Assembly: GCA_947381965.1 (NCBI GenBank)
Contig: CANCXX010000030.1
Location: forward strand, 1-54,113
DNA: 54,113 nucleotides
Direction: 5' to 3'
DNA from: an uncultured bacterium
Lineage (GTDB): Bacteria > Bacillota > Clostridia > Lachnospirales > Lachnospiraceae
How positions within the stretch are numbered: position 1 is the stretch's first letter; each line of letters begins with the position of its first letter. The notes under the pieces were generated by a model. That model was not told where the DNA came from. It saw only the letters and a list, made by a program, of their open reading frames with translations, and made no database searches. Positions 35,882 to 43,817 of the stretch are shown here, piece by piece. Both the position numbers and the translations under genes were made by a program.

Positions 35882-36446
35882 GATGGTCACCTCCAAACAT
35901 TTCATACATTTGTTTTTGCTCCGGTGTGAGCATATTCATAAGCATATTCATCATATTAAAGCCTCCCGGACCGCCTTCAGGAGAAGGATTGCCATCTTCC
36001 TTTGAACCAGGGGTACTATTTTCGTCAAAAAAAGAAGAGGATTCTCCATTTTCAGAAAAGTTATCCATAAAGGAAGCCATATCCGGCATAATATCCTTCA
36101 TCATATCCATGGTTTTGGACATTTCCTTATACATTTCCATGCTTTGGAAAACTCCCCGGATTTGTTCAATTTGTTTCCGTTCGCTTTCCGTACAGTAAGG
36201 AAGCAGTTCCGAGCACATTTTTAAAAAGTCAGGGGAAGCTTCCCGCTCCATACATCCGCAAACAGAATAGGGATGTCTTTTGAAATATTCAATTGTATAA
36301 TTCAGTTCAAGAAATTTAATATAGACAGCCATGGATTTTTGTGTCTGACTATCCATATAGGGGAGTATGACCTTTAACATTTGTATATGATTGGTGCAAA
36401 AGAGAGTATCAAATGCAATTACTTTGCTGCGCTCATCCGAATCCAT
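35871..36446 (-). CDS. Protein of unknown function with Met/Gly-rich tail
   Basis: The ATG at 36446 follows AAAGGAGCAG and is preferred over 36473. The 191-residue protein is soluble with no signal peptide. The first 120 residues look helical (AFDTLFCTNHIQMLKVILPYM, SMAVYIKFLELNYTIEYF). The tail is acidic then rich in glycine and methionine (GGPGGFNMMNMLMNML) and ends TPEQKQMYEMFGG. It is not a family I can name. The coupling to the next small gene suggests a two-protein unit. Confidence 0.75.
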   Translation of the reverse strand: MDSDERSKVIAFDTLFCTNHIQMLKVILPYMDSQTQKSMAVYIKFLELNYTIEYFKRHPYSVCGCMEREASPDFLKMCSELLPYCTESERKQIEQIRGVFQSMEMYKEMSKTMDMMKDIMPDMASFMDNFSENGESSSFFDENSTPGSKEDGNPSPEGGPGGFNMMNMLMNMLTPEQKQMYEMFGGDHHAE

Positions 36447-36504
36447 AACTGCTCCTTTCCACCTTTTTTCCATATTCTATGTTTTTAAATTTGCTGGTAT
36501 GCAG

Positions 36505-36534
36505 AAAAGTAGGCTCTCTTTGGAGCCTACTTTT
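36505..36534 (-). terminator. Terminator after the cysteine-rich gene
   Basis: AAAAGTAGGCTC and GAGCCTACTTTT form a perfect 12-bp stem with a short loop and T tracts in both directions, 30 bases downstream of the minus-strand stop at 36565. It separates that gene from the next minus-strand pair. Confidence 0.85.
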
Positions 36535-36564
36535 CAGACATGATGAAAAGATTTGGAAAATTAA

Positions 36565-36819
36565 TTAGCAGCAGCCGCAGCCATTGTTGCCGAAGAAGCT
36601 TCCGTTGCCACAGCAGGACAGTAAAATCAGAATCCAAAGAATTTCACATCCACATCCGTTGTCGGAATTGCAATTGCCGCCTCCAAAGAAGCTGCCAAAG
36701 CCGTTTCCGTTGCCACAGCAGGACAATAAAATCAGAATCCAGATAATGGAACTGCATCCGCATCCATTATTTACATTACTTGTTCCGCATCCACATCCAG
36801 TAGCTGTTAAATCACTCAT
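36565..36819 (-). CDS. Small high-cysteine protein with internal duplication
   Basis: This 84-residue protein contains 14 or so cysteines, many glycines and asparagines, and two near-identical hydrophobic units: SSIIWILILLSCCGNG and EILWILILLSCCGNG. Each is flanked by NGCGC or GCGC motifs. GGAGG precedes the ATG. Similar short Cys/Gly proteins occur in clostridia under the database name chorion-class high-cysteine protein, with no known role. The hydrophobic units could span or coat a membrane or spore surface. The DNA repeat shows that the protein grew by duplication. Confidence 0.78.
   Translation of the reverse strand: MSDLTATGCGCGTSNVNNGCGCSSIIWILILLSCCGNGNGFGSFFGGGNCNSDNGCGCEILWILILLSCCGNGSFFGNNGCGCC
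36601..36741. repeat. 36-base direct repeat inside the high-cysteine gene
   Basis: Copies at 36601-36636 and 36706-36741 are identical apart from one base (G at 36621, A at 36726). They encode the two ILILLSCCGNG units. Spacing is 105 bases, a multiple of three. Confidence 0.85.
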
Positions 36820-36916
36820 ATATTGCCTCCAAAAGGTTTTTTGTTTTATGGTTTATCATATGAGGTATGGCTTGTATGTGTTTCTGCGAAAATAAAAAAA
36901 TTTTTAAATATATTCC

Positions 36917-38323
36917 TTACAGTGCAAAACCGAAATATCTGACAGCATTATAATAGGAAATATCCTTTACAATTTCCGATAAAATATCCATATCAGCCGG
37001 AAATTCTCCGTTTTCTACCAGCTCACCAATTAAATCACACATAATCCGGCGGAAATATTCATGTCTGGTATAGGATAAGAAGCTTCTGGAATCGGTAAGC
37101 ATTCCCACAAACCCAGAGAGATTGCCTAAGTTTGCGAGAGAAAGCATTTGATCTCTCATGCCGGTTTTATGATCGTTAAACCACCATGCACTTCCCTGCT
37201 GGATTTTGCCGGCAGTGGAGGCGTCCTGGAAACAGCCAAGAATTGTTCCAATTGCTTCGTTATCATTAGGATTTAAGCTGTAAATAATTGTTTTGGGAAG
37301 GGAATCAGTGGAAATCAGGGCATTAAAAAAGTCAGCCATCTGAGCGGAAGGTGCATAGTTGTTGATGCAGTCATAACCGGTGTCCGGTCCTAATTTGTCA
37401 TACATCTGCCTGTTATTGTCCCGTTTGCATCCATAATGAAGCTGCATTACCCAGTTGCGCTTATGGTATTCGCTTCCTACAAAAAGCATAAAAGCAGTTT
37501 TAAATTTCAATTCATCTTCACGGCTTATGCTGGAGGAGGAAAGACGGTTTTTAAAGATGGTTTCCAACTCTTCGTCAGATGCAGGAGCATACATTACATA
37601 CTCAAGGGCATGGTCAGAAACGCTGCATCCTTTGGAGGCGAAGAAATCCATCCGGTTTTGGAGGGCAGCTTTCAAGTCTGCAAATGTGTGGATGGCAATG
37701 CCGCTTGCCTCGGAAAGAGCTTCCAGGTAATCAGCATATTCAGGCTTTTCAATATTCATCGCCTTGTCAGGACGCCATGCAGGGAGCACCTGTACTTCAA
37801 AACTGTCATCCTTTGCAATAGCGGTATGCCATTCTAAGGAATCTACAGGATCGTCTGTGGTGCATATTAAAGTTACATTTGACTGGCGGATAAGATTGCG
37901 CACGCTCATGGAAGGCTCCTGTAGCTTTGTATTACACAGGTTCCAGACCTCTTCCGCGGTATTTTTGTTCAGTGCTCCAGTATAACCAAAGTATTTCCGG
38001 AGTTCCAGGTGGCTCCAATGATAGAGTGGATTGCCGATAGCCTTTCCAAGGACTTCTGCCCATTTAAAAAATTTTTCTTTGTCAGAAGCATCTCCGGTAA
38101 TAAAATGTTCATCAACACCGCAGGAGCGCATTAGACGCCATTTATAATGGTCGCCGCCTAACCATACCTGGGTGATATTATCAAATTTGCGGTCTGTTGC
38201 AATCTCCATGGGATTGATATGGCAGTGGTAATCCAGAATTGGTGTTTTTTCCGCATACTCATGATACAGAGTCTGTGCGGTAGGCGTAGATAATAGAAAA
38301 TCCTTATCCATAAATGCTTTCAT
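36917..38323 (-). CDS. uxaC: Uronate isomerase
   Basis: UxaC converts galacturonate to tagaturonate and glucuronate to fructuronate. The 468-residue protein begins with the metal-binding HCHINP motif (LDYHCHINPMEIA) and has the standard WLGGDHYKWRLMRSCGV, RNWVMQLHYGC and GMLTDSRSFLSYTRHEYFRRI blocks. AAAAGGAGGA precedes the ATG. It lies 19 bases downstream of the LacI-type gene on the same strand. It is the entry enzyme for the uxaB-uxaA genes transcribed in the opposite direction. Confidence 0.97.
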   Translation of the reverse strand: MKAFMDKDFLLSTPTAQTLYHEYAEKTPILDYHCHINPMEIATDRKFDNITQVWLGGDHYKWRLMRSCGVDEHFITGDASDKEKFFKWAEVLGKAIGNPLYHWSHLELRKYFGYTGALNKNTAEEVWNLCNTKLQEPSMSVRNLIRQSNVTLICTTDDPVDSLEWHTAIAKDDSFEVQVLPAWRPDKAMNIEKPEYADYLEALSEASGIAIHTFADLKAALQNRMDFFASKGCSVSDHALEYVMYAPASDEELETIFKNRLSSSSISREDELKFKTAFMLFVGSEYHKRNWVMQLHYGCKRDNNRQMYDKLGPDTGYDCINNYAPSAQMADFFNALISTDSLPKTIIYSLNPNDNEAIGTILGCFQDASTAGKIQQGSAWWFNDHKTGMRDQMLSLANLGNLSGFVGMLTDSRSFLSYTRHEYFRRIMCDLIGELVENGEFPADMDILSEIVKDISYYNAVRYFGFAL

Positions 38324-38342
38324 AAAAATAAATCCTCCTTTT

Positions 38343-39371
38343 TTATTTGATTGAATTGATATTGAAATCGGTGCTGGCGCGCTCGATTAGTTCACCGGAA
38401 AAAATGGTTTTTTGGGGCATTTCTTCATGATTCAAAATGCCGATACAGGTTTTGACAAGCTGGGAACAGAGCGTTTCCAGGTGGTTGTCCACAGAAGAAA
38501 TTTCAGGTTCAGAGCAGGTGGTAAGTAAAGAGTTATTGTAGCCGATTACTGACAAATCGCCAGGAACTGACAGTCCGTTTAACTTGGCATACTTTATGGC
38601 GCCTGCCGCCAGCATATCCTCTGCGGCCAGAACGCCGTGGAATTCCAGCCCTTTTTTCCGAAGGTCTGAAAGAAAACGGCAGACACCGTCAATGTCCTCC
38701 CGGGAACCGGAAAAAAACTGCTGGTATTGCTTGTTTATGGGCAGATCTTTCATAATGCAGGCGGACAGATAGCCGTTTAGCTTTTTCATGCCGCTGTAGG
38801 AAGTGGAATTGTAAAGGTATAAAATATCGGTAATTCCGTTTTTTATCATGGCAAGAGCAGCTTCCTGCATAGCCTTGAAGTCGTCACACATGGTACAGTA
38901 TACATTGTTGCAGTCTAAGTCTGCATTAAGAAGCATAATGGGGACCTGTTTTGCAGCATCAAAAATATACTGATTATCTCCGGCATCTGCCTCAACAAAG
39001 TTGGAGCCTACCATTATTACGGCATCTACACGCTGGTTAAGTAAAAGGGCAAGAGCGGTTTTTTTATCTTCAAGTATATAGCCAGTGCAGCACAAAATAG
39101 AATGATAACCGCCAAAACGAAGGTTTCTTTCTATAAAATATACAGCTTTTGCCAAATATAAGTCTGAGGAATCGGCGCATAAAATGCCAACGGTGTTCAT
39201 AGAGTCCAGCCCAAGGCCCCTTGCGAAAGCATTGGGTGTATAACCGCATTGTTCAATAACATCCATTACCTTTTTTCTTGTTTTTGGTTTTACGTTTGTG
39301 CTTCCATTAAGAACACGGGATACTGTGGCGATGGAAACGCCTGCTTGTCTGGATATATCATATATAGTCAA
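38343..39371 (-). CDS. LacI-family regulator of the uronate locus
   Basis: The protein starts at TTG (complement of 39369-39371), preceded by GAAGGAGC; no in-frame ATG gives the complete DNA-binding head. The N-terminus TIYDISRQAGVSIATVSRVLNG is the LacI helix-turn-helix, followed by the hinge FARGLGL and a periplasmic-binding-like sensor domain of about 280 residues. Its gene is followed by uxaC and faces uxaB. Two of the three palindromes in the divergent region lie upstream of it or overlap its promoter area, so it probably controls both arms and itself. The inducer is likely a galacturonate pathway sugar, by inference. Confidence 0.93.
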   Translation of the reverse strand: MTIYDISRQAGVSIATVSRVLNGSTNVKPKTRKKVMDVIEQCGYTPNAFARGLGLDSMNTVGILCADSSDLYLAKAVYFIERNLRFGGYHSILCCTGYILEDKKTALALLLNQRVDAVIMVGSNFVEADAGDNQYIFDAAKQVPIMLLNADLDCNNVYCTMCDDFKAMQEAALAMIKNGITDILYLYNSTSYSGMKKLNGYLSACIMKDLPINKQYQQFFSGSREDIDGVCRFLSDLRKKGLEFHGVLAAEDMLAAGAIKYAKLNGLSVPGDLSVIGYNNSLLTTCSEPEISSVDNHLETLCSQLVKTCIGILNHEEMPQKTIFSGELIERASTDFNINSIK

Positions 39372-39401
39372 ATGTTCGTGCTCCTTCCAGTCAAAATATT
39401 A

Positions 39402-39415
39402 TGTAACCATTTACA
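39402..39415. promoter_or_regulatory. Operator-like palindrome 1 (lacI leader)
   Basis: TGTAACCATTTACA matches the LacI/CcpA style TGTAA-N4-TTACA. It lies between the lacI-side promoter and its TTG start, fitting autorepression. Confidence 0.5.
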
Positions 39416-39429
39416 CAAAAACTATTTAA

Positions 39430-39458
39430 ATTATACAATAGCAAAAAAAAAAATACAA
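39430..39458 (-). promoter_or_regulatory. Promoter of lacI-uxaC unit
   Basis: On the minus strand TTGTAT (complement of 39453-39458) and TATAAT (complement of 39430-39435) are 17 bases apart. The spacer is a poly-T tract. Confidence 0.7.
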
Positions 39459-39466
39459 GTCTATCT

Positions 39467-39480
39467 TGAAAGCACTTGTA
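39467..39480. promoter_or_regulatory. Operator-like palindrome 2
   Basis: TGAAAGCACTTGTA shares the core AAGCACTT with the site at 39535-39548. It lies just upstream of the lacI-side -35 box and 20 bases before the uxaB-side -35 box. Confidence 0.55.
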
Positions 39481-39499
39481 TAAATAGCATAAAAACTCA

Positions 39500-39528
39500 T
39501 TGACTTATATGTGGAATGGTTGTAAAAT
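39500..39528 (+). promoter_or_regulatory. Promoter of the uxaB operon
   Basis: TTGACT (39500-39505) and TAAAAT (39523-39528) are 17 bases apart. The transcription start would fall at about 39535, inside operator 3. Confidence 0.75.
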
Positions 39529-39534
39529 GTACAA

Positions 39535-39548
39535 TGTAAGCACTTTCA
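39535..39548. promoter_or_regulatory. Operator-like palindrome 3 (uxaB start site)
   Basis: TGTAAGCACTTTCA is one base from the catabolite-response consensus TGTAAGCGCTTTCA and also fits a LacI-family operator. It covers the predicted transcription start, where binding would block initiation. Confidence 0.65.
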
Positions 39549-39606
39549 TAAAAAGTGAAAAAATTTAGACAATAAAATGAAAAAATGTAAGCGGGAGGAG
39601 AAAAGA

Positions 39607-41070
39607 ATGGAACTATTGTCAAAAAGCATAGCAGGGAAAAAGGAAAGGCCAATTAAGGTGCTTCAGTTTGGTGAAGGAAATTTCCTCCGCGGATTTGTGG
39701 ATTACATGATTGATATTGCCAATGAAAAGGGAGAGTTTGACGGTGATATCGTTTTGGTTAAACCCATTGAATTCGGGACACTGGACCGTTTTTGCGCACA
39801 GGAATGCCAGTATACCGTTTCGCTCCGGGGACTGGTGGATGGAAAACCGTCGGTTCTTAACCGGATTGTTACCAGTGTGGCGGATGTGGTAGCGGCCCAT
39901 GAAGAATATGAAAAGTACAGCAGTTTTGCGAAGCTGGACACTTTGCGGTATATTGTTTCCAATACCACTGAGGCAGGAATTGTGTACGATGAAAGCGACA
40001 GATTGGAAATGACGCCGCCTAAGAGTTTTCCGGCGAAGCTTGCAAAGTTTCTGTATGAAAGATATCAGCATTTTAACGGCGCTATGGATAAGGGGCTGGT
40101 GATGCTTCCTGTGGAGCTTATTGATGATAATGGCATTCATTTAAAAGAATGTGTGTTAAAGCAGGCGGATAACTGGAAGCTGGAGGACGGTTTTAAAAGA
40201 TGGATCAATGAGGCATGTATTTTCTGCTCCACGCTGGTGGATCGGATTATCACGGGATATCCTAAAGAAGAGGATGCAAAGCTTTGGGAAGAATGGGGAT
40301 ACCGTGACGAGCTGATAGTTACCGGAGAACCCTTTGCTTTATGGGTAATTGAAAGCGAAAAAGATATCAGGGAAGAATTTCCTCTTGACAGGGCGGGGCT
40401 TCCGGTAATTTTTACAGATAATCAGAAACCCTATAAACAGAGAAAGGTTCGTATCTTAAACGGGGCACATACCTCCTTTGTATTGGCATCGTTCCTTGCA
40501 GGAAACGATATTGTGCTTGAATCCATGGAAGATGACCTGGTATATAATTTTATGTATCATACGATTTTTGACGAGGTTATCCCCACTTTGACACTTCCCA
40601 AAGAAGAATTGACAGAGTTTGCAGAAGCAGTGATTACAAGATTTAAAAATCCGTATGTAAAGCATGCCCTGCTTTCGATTTCTTTAAATTCTGTTTCTAA
40701 ATGGAGAGCCAGATGTATGCCCAGCTTCCTTGGCAGAATTGAACAGACCGGACAGCTGCCACCGCATCTTACTTTTTCCCTGGCAGCTCTGATTGCATTT
40801 TATAAAGGCACCGAAATACGGGATAAGGCATTGATTGGACACAGAAACGGACAGGAATACCGTATTATGGATGATGCTGCCGTGCTTGAATTTTTTGCAG
40901 CAAACAGCACAAAGCCGTCCAAAGAACTGACGGAAAATTTCCTTTGCAGCCTGGAATTCTGGGGACAGGATCTTACGCAAATTGACGGACTTGTGGATGT
41001 GGTTGCCGGATATCTGGATGAAATCAACGAAAAGGGTATGAGAAAGACCATGGAGGATAATTTCAAATAA
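39607..41070 (+). CDS. uxaB: Tagaturonate reductase
   Basis: UxaB reduces tagaturonate to altronate with NADH. The ATG at 39607 has GGGAGGAGAAAAG in front; the frame's earlier ATG at 39577 lacks a site. The 487-residue protein is of the mannitol dehydrogenase family: nucleotide-binding LQFGEGNFLRGFVDYMID near the start and the catalytic Lys-x4-Asn-x2-His set in KVRILNGAH. Its stop overlaps the uxaA start. It is the first gene of the rightward operon. Confidence 0.95.
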   Translation: MELLSKSIAGKKERPIKVLQFGEGNFLRGFVDYMIDIANEKGEFDGDIVLVKPIEFGTLDRFCAQECQYTVSLRGLVDGKPSVLNRIVTSVADVVAAHEEYEKYSSFAKLDTLRYIVSNTTEAGIVYDESDRLEMTPPKSFPAKLAKFLYERYQHFNGAMDKGLVMLPVELIDDNGIHLKECVLKQADNWKLEDGFKRWINEACIFCSTLVDRIITGYPKEEDAKLWEEWGYRDELIVTGEPFALWVIESEKDIREEFPLDRAGLPVIFTDNQKPYKQRKVRILNGAHTSFVLASFLAGNDIVLESMEDDLVYNFMYHTIFDEVIPTLTLPKEELTEFAEAVITRFKNPYVKHALLSISLNSVSKWRARCMPSFLGRIEQTGQLPPHLTFSLAALIAFYKGTEIRDKALIGHRNGQEYRIMDDAAVLEFFAANSTKPSKELTENFLCSLEFWGQDLTQIDGLVDVVAGYLDEINEKGMRKTMEDNFK

Positions 41071-42548
41071 TGATGATTTTAAAAATTCATGAAAATGACA
41101 ATGTGGCAGTAGCCATTGAGACTATTCCGGCAGGTCTGGAAGTGGAGGCGGATGGGGAGAAAATAAAGGCACTGGAGGAAATTCCTGCAGGCCATAAAAT
41201 AGCTCTGTGTGATATCCGGGAAGGAGAGCAGGTTATCAAGTATGGCTGTCCCATAGGAAATGCGAAGGAAGATATCAGGAAGGGCGGATGGATACATACC
41301 CATAATGTGAAAACAGGGCTGGGGGATTTACTTACCTACACTTATAATCCTGTGAGCGTAAAGGAACCGGAAGCAAAAGAAGTGTTTTTCCAGGGATTTA
41401 TGAGGAAGGACGGGAAGGCTGGCATCCGCAACGAAATATGGGTGATTCCCACGGTGGGCTGTGTCAATAATGTGGCAGGCGCCATTGCAAAGGCAGCAAA
41501 CGCATACATAAAGGGAAGTGTGGAGGAAGTGATTGCCTTTCCCCATCCCTATGGCTGTTCCCAGATGGGAGAGGACCAGGAACATACCAGACAGATTCTG
41601 GCTGATCTGATTAACCATCCCAATGCAGGGGGTGTGCTGGTGTTGGGACTTGGCTGTGAGAATAGTAATATAGATGTATTAAAACCTTATATTGGCGATT
41701 ATGACGAAAACAGGGTCAAGTTTCTGGTTTGTCAGGAGGCGGAAGATGAGATTGCCCAGGGAGTGGAGCTTGTCAAAGAACTGATTGACTACGCATCGCC
41801 CATGAAGAGGGAAAAAATCAGCGCATCCCATCTGATTGTGGGATTAAAATGCGGCGGAAGCGATGGATTTTCCGGTATTACGGCTAATCCCCTTGTGGGG
41901 AAATTTTCAGACCTGCTGATTGGTGCAGGGGGGACTACAATTCTGACGGAAGTACCGGAGATGTTCGGTGCGGAAATCCTGCTTATGAATCGGTGTGAAA
42001 ATGAGGAACTTTTTGATAAGACAGTGACACTGATTAATGATTTTAAGACTTATTTCAAAAATCATAACCAAACTATCTATGAAAACCCCTCTCCCGGCAA
42101 CAAAAAGGGAGGAATTTCAACCCTTGAAGACAAATCCCTGGGCTGTACCCAGAAATCTGGCAGTGCGGCTGTAAAGGGTGTGCTCCATTATGGGGAAACG
42201 GTAAAAACACCAGGTTTGAATTTACTCAGCGCACCGGGCAATGACCTGGTGGCGGCAACGGCACTGGCGGCAAGCGGTGCACATATTGTACTTTTTACTA
42301 CGGGAAGGGGGACGCCTTTTGCTTCTCCGGTTCCAACTATGAAAATTTCCAGCAATTCAAGGCTGGCAAATGCAAAATCCAACTGGATCGATTTTAACGC
42401 AGGGGTTCTGGTAGAGGGTGAGTCTATGGAAAAGGCAGCAGAGCGGCTTTTCCGGCTGGTAATTGAGATTGCTTCCGGCAAAAAGGTCTGCAGTGAGGAA
42501 GCAGGATTTCATGACATGGCCATTTTTAAACAGGGGGTAACGCTGTAA
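41070..42548 (+). CDS. uxaA: Altronate dehydratase
   Basis: UxaA removes water from altronate to give 2-keto-3-deoxygluconate. The 492-residue protein has a small N-terminal SAF-type domain (about 1-95, ending GWIHTHNVKT) and a long catalytic part with GYGRKDGKAG-like FMRKDGKAGIRNEIWVIPTVGC, FPHPYGCSQMGEDQEHT, LKCGGSDGFSGITANP and TTGRGTPFASPVPT. The start codon overlaps the uxaB stop (TAATG). No kdgK or kdgA aldolase is in the window, so the rest of the pathway lies elsewhere. Confidence 0.95.
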   Translation: MMILKIHENDNVAVAIETIPAGLEVEADGEKIKALEEIPAGHKIALCDIREGEQVIKYGCPIGNAKEDIRKGGWIHTHNVKTGLGDLLTYTYNPVSVKEPEAKEVFFQGFMRKDGKAGIRNEIWVIPTVGCVNNVAGAIAKAANAYIKGSVEEVIAFPHPYGCSQMGEDQEHTRQILADLINHPNAGGVLVLGLGCENSNIDVLKPYIGDYDENRVKFLVCQEAEDEIAQGVELVKELIDYASPMKREKISASHLIVGLKCGGSDGFSGITANPLVGKFSDLLIGAGGTTILTEVPEMFGAEILLMNRCENEELFDKTVTLINDFKTYFKNHNQTIYENPSPGNKKGGISTLEDKSLGCTQKSGSAAVKGVLHYGETVKTPGLNLLSAPGNDLVAATALAASGAHIVLFTTGRGTPFASPVPTMKISSNSRLANAKSNWIDFNAGVLVEGESMEKAAERLFRLVIEIASGKKVCSEEAGFHDMAIFKQGVTL

Positions 42549-42575
42549 TAACAGAAAGGAATACGCGGACAAAGA

Positions 42576-43676
42576 ATGAAAGCAGAAAAGTTTATTGACC
42601 AGTATTTGAAAAATTATCAAAATTACAAAGATTACTGGAATTATGAGGATGGCTGTGTGTTGCTGGGGGCGAAACAGCTTTATGAGGCCACAGGAGAGGA
42701 AAAGTATTTTTCCTTTATAGAAAACTATGTAAAAAACTATGTTGAAGAAGATGGGACCATCAACAATTACCAGACAGGGAAGTTTTCGATTGACAGTATC
42801 AACTGCAGCAAAATCCTTTTCTTTTTATACGATAAGACAGGAGAGGAGAAATACCGGAGAGCAATAAACTTTACCATGAACCAGCTCCGTGCCCATCCCA
42901 GATGTAAGTGTGGAAACTTTATCCATAAACAGCTTTACCCTGGTCAAATCTGGCTGGATGGGCTTTACATGGCGCAGCCTTTTTATATGGAATACGAAAC
43001 AAAGTATGGGAAAAAAGAACACTATAATGATATCATCAGCCAGTTTGAAAATGTGCAAAAATTTATGTTCAATGATAAGAAGGGGCTTTGTTACCATGCC
43101 TTTGATGAGGAAAAAACGCAGTTCTGGGCAGATAAGGAGACAGGCTGTTCTTCTAATTTCTGGCTGCGGAGTATGGGCTGGTACCTGATGGCGCTGGTGG
43201 ATGTGATGGATAACATGAGCATTGAGATTTATGAACAGTACCGGAAACTTCAGGATATTTTTAAGGCTGTGTTAAAGGGCCTTTTACAGTATCAGGATAA
43301 GGAGAGCAGATTGTTTTATCAGGTAATTGACAGAAGCGATGCAAAAGGCAATTATCTGGAAACCTCTGGAAGCGCTATGGCAGCCTATGCTGTATTGAAG
43401 GCCTGCCGTATGGGAATTTTGTTAAAGGAAAAGTATGTGCCTGCAGGCATGGAAATTGTGGAGAGCCTTATAAACAATAAGCTGAAGGAGGAAGAGGGCG
43501 TCCTTCATCTTACAGGTATCTGCCATGTGGCAGGTTTAGGGCCGGAAACAAATCCGGCAAGAGATGGAAGCGTTGCTTACTATTTATCCGAAAAGGTGGT
43601 CAGCGATGACGCCAAAGGTGTTGGGCCATTTATGATGGCTTATGGGCAGTATCTGCTGATGAAAAAAGAAATGTAG
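42576..43676 (+). CDS. GH105 unsaturated glucuronyl/galacturonyl hydrolase
   Basis: GH105 enzymes remove the unsaturated uronic acid from the end of oligosaccharides made by pectate or rhamnogalacturonan lyases. The 366-residue protein resembles Bacillus YteR, with WNYEDGCVLLGAKQL and the catalytic aspartate in IWLDGLYMAQPF (Asp128), CSNFWLRSMGWYLMAL and the end AYGQYL. There is no signal peptide, so it works in the cytoplasm on imported pieces. It starts 27 bases after uxaA. Confidence 0.92.
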   Translation: MKAEKFIDQYLKNYQNYKDYWNYEDGCVLLGAKQLYEATGEEKYFSFIENYVKNYVEEDGTINNYQTGKFSIDSINCSKILFFLYDKTGEEKYRRAINFTMNQLRAHPRCKCGNFIHKQLYPGQIWLDGLYMAQPFYMEYETKYGKKEHYNDIISQFENVQKFMFNDKKGLCYHAFDEEKTQFWADKETGCSSNFWLRSMGWYLMALVDVMDNMSIEIYEQYRKLQDIFKAVLKGLLQYQDKESRLFYQVIDRSDAKGNYLETSGSAMAAYAVLKACRMGILLKEKYVPAGMEIVESLINNKLKEEEGVLHLTGICHVAGLGPETNPARDGSVAYYLSEKVVSDDAKGVGPFMMAYGQYLLMKKEM

Positions 43677-43699
43677 TATAAAATTGGGAAAGGACCTCT

Positions 43700-43767
43700 A
43701 AAACGTGTTTGAAAATACTTTCTGCCAGAGTTCTGTGACGGTTTAAGGAAATTTTCAAACACGTTTT
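43700..43767. repeat. Palindromic repeat element, complete copy
   Basis: A 68-base element with perfect 17-base inverted ends: AAAACGTGTTTGAAAAT (43700-43716) and ATTTTCAAACACGTTTT (43751-43767). The interior of 34 bases includes CTTTCTGCCAGAGTTC. It has no coding capacity and lies between two genes of one operon. It matches in core the shorter copies at 9918-9944, 18781-18798 and 47317-47333. Similar non-coding palindromes are common in Lachnospiraceae genomes in my experience. Confidence 0.8.
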
Positions 43768-43817
43768 CTGTCATATAGGAAAGCGGTAAACCAGAAACAG
43801 GGAAGGAGAAACAGGGG

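Noticed and set aside
36565-36819. CRISPR-like or tandem repeat array
   Set aside because: Only two copies of a 36-base unit exist and both are inside a coding frame with a good ribosome site; there are no spacers or cas genes.
43700-43767. Rho-independent terminator between GH105 and GH28 genes
   Set aside because: The inverted repeat has 34 bases in the loop and matches other dispersed copies in the window, so it is better explained as a repeat element, although it could still weaken transcription of downstream genes.
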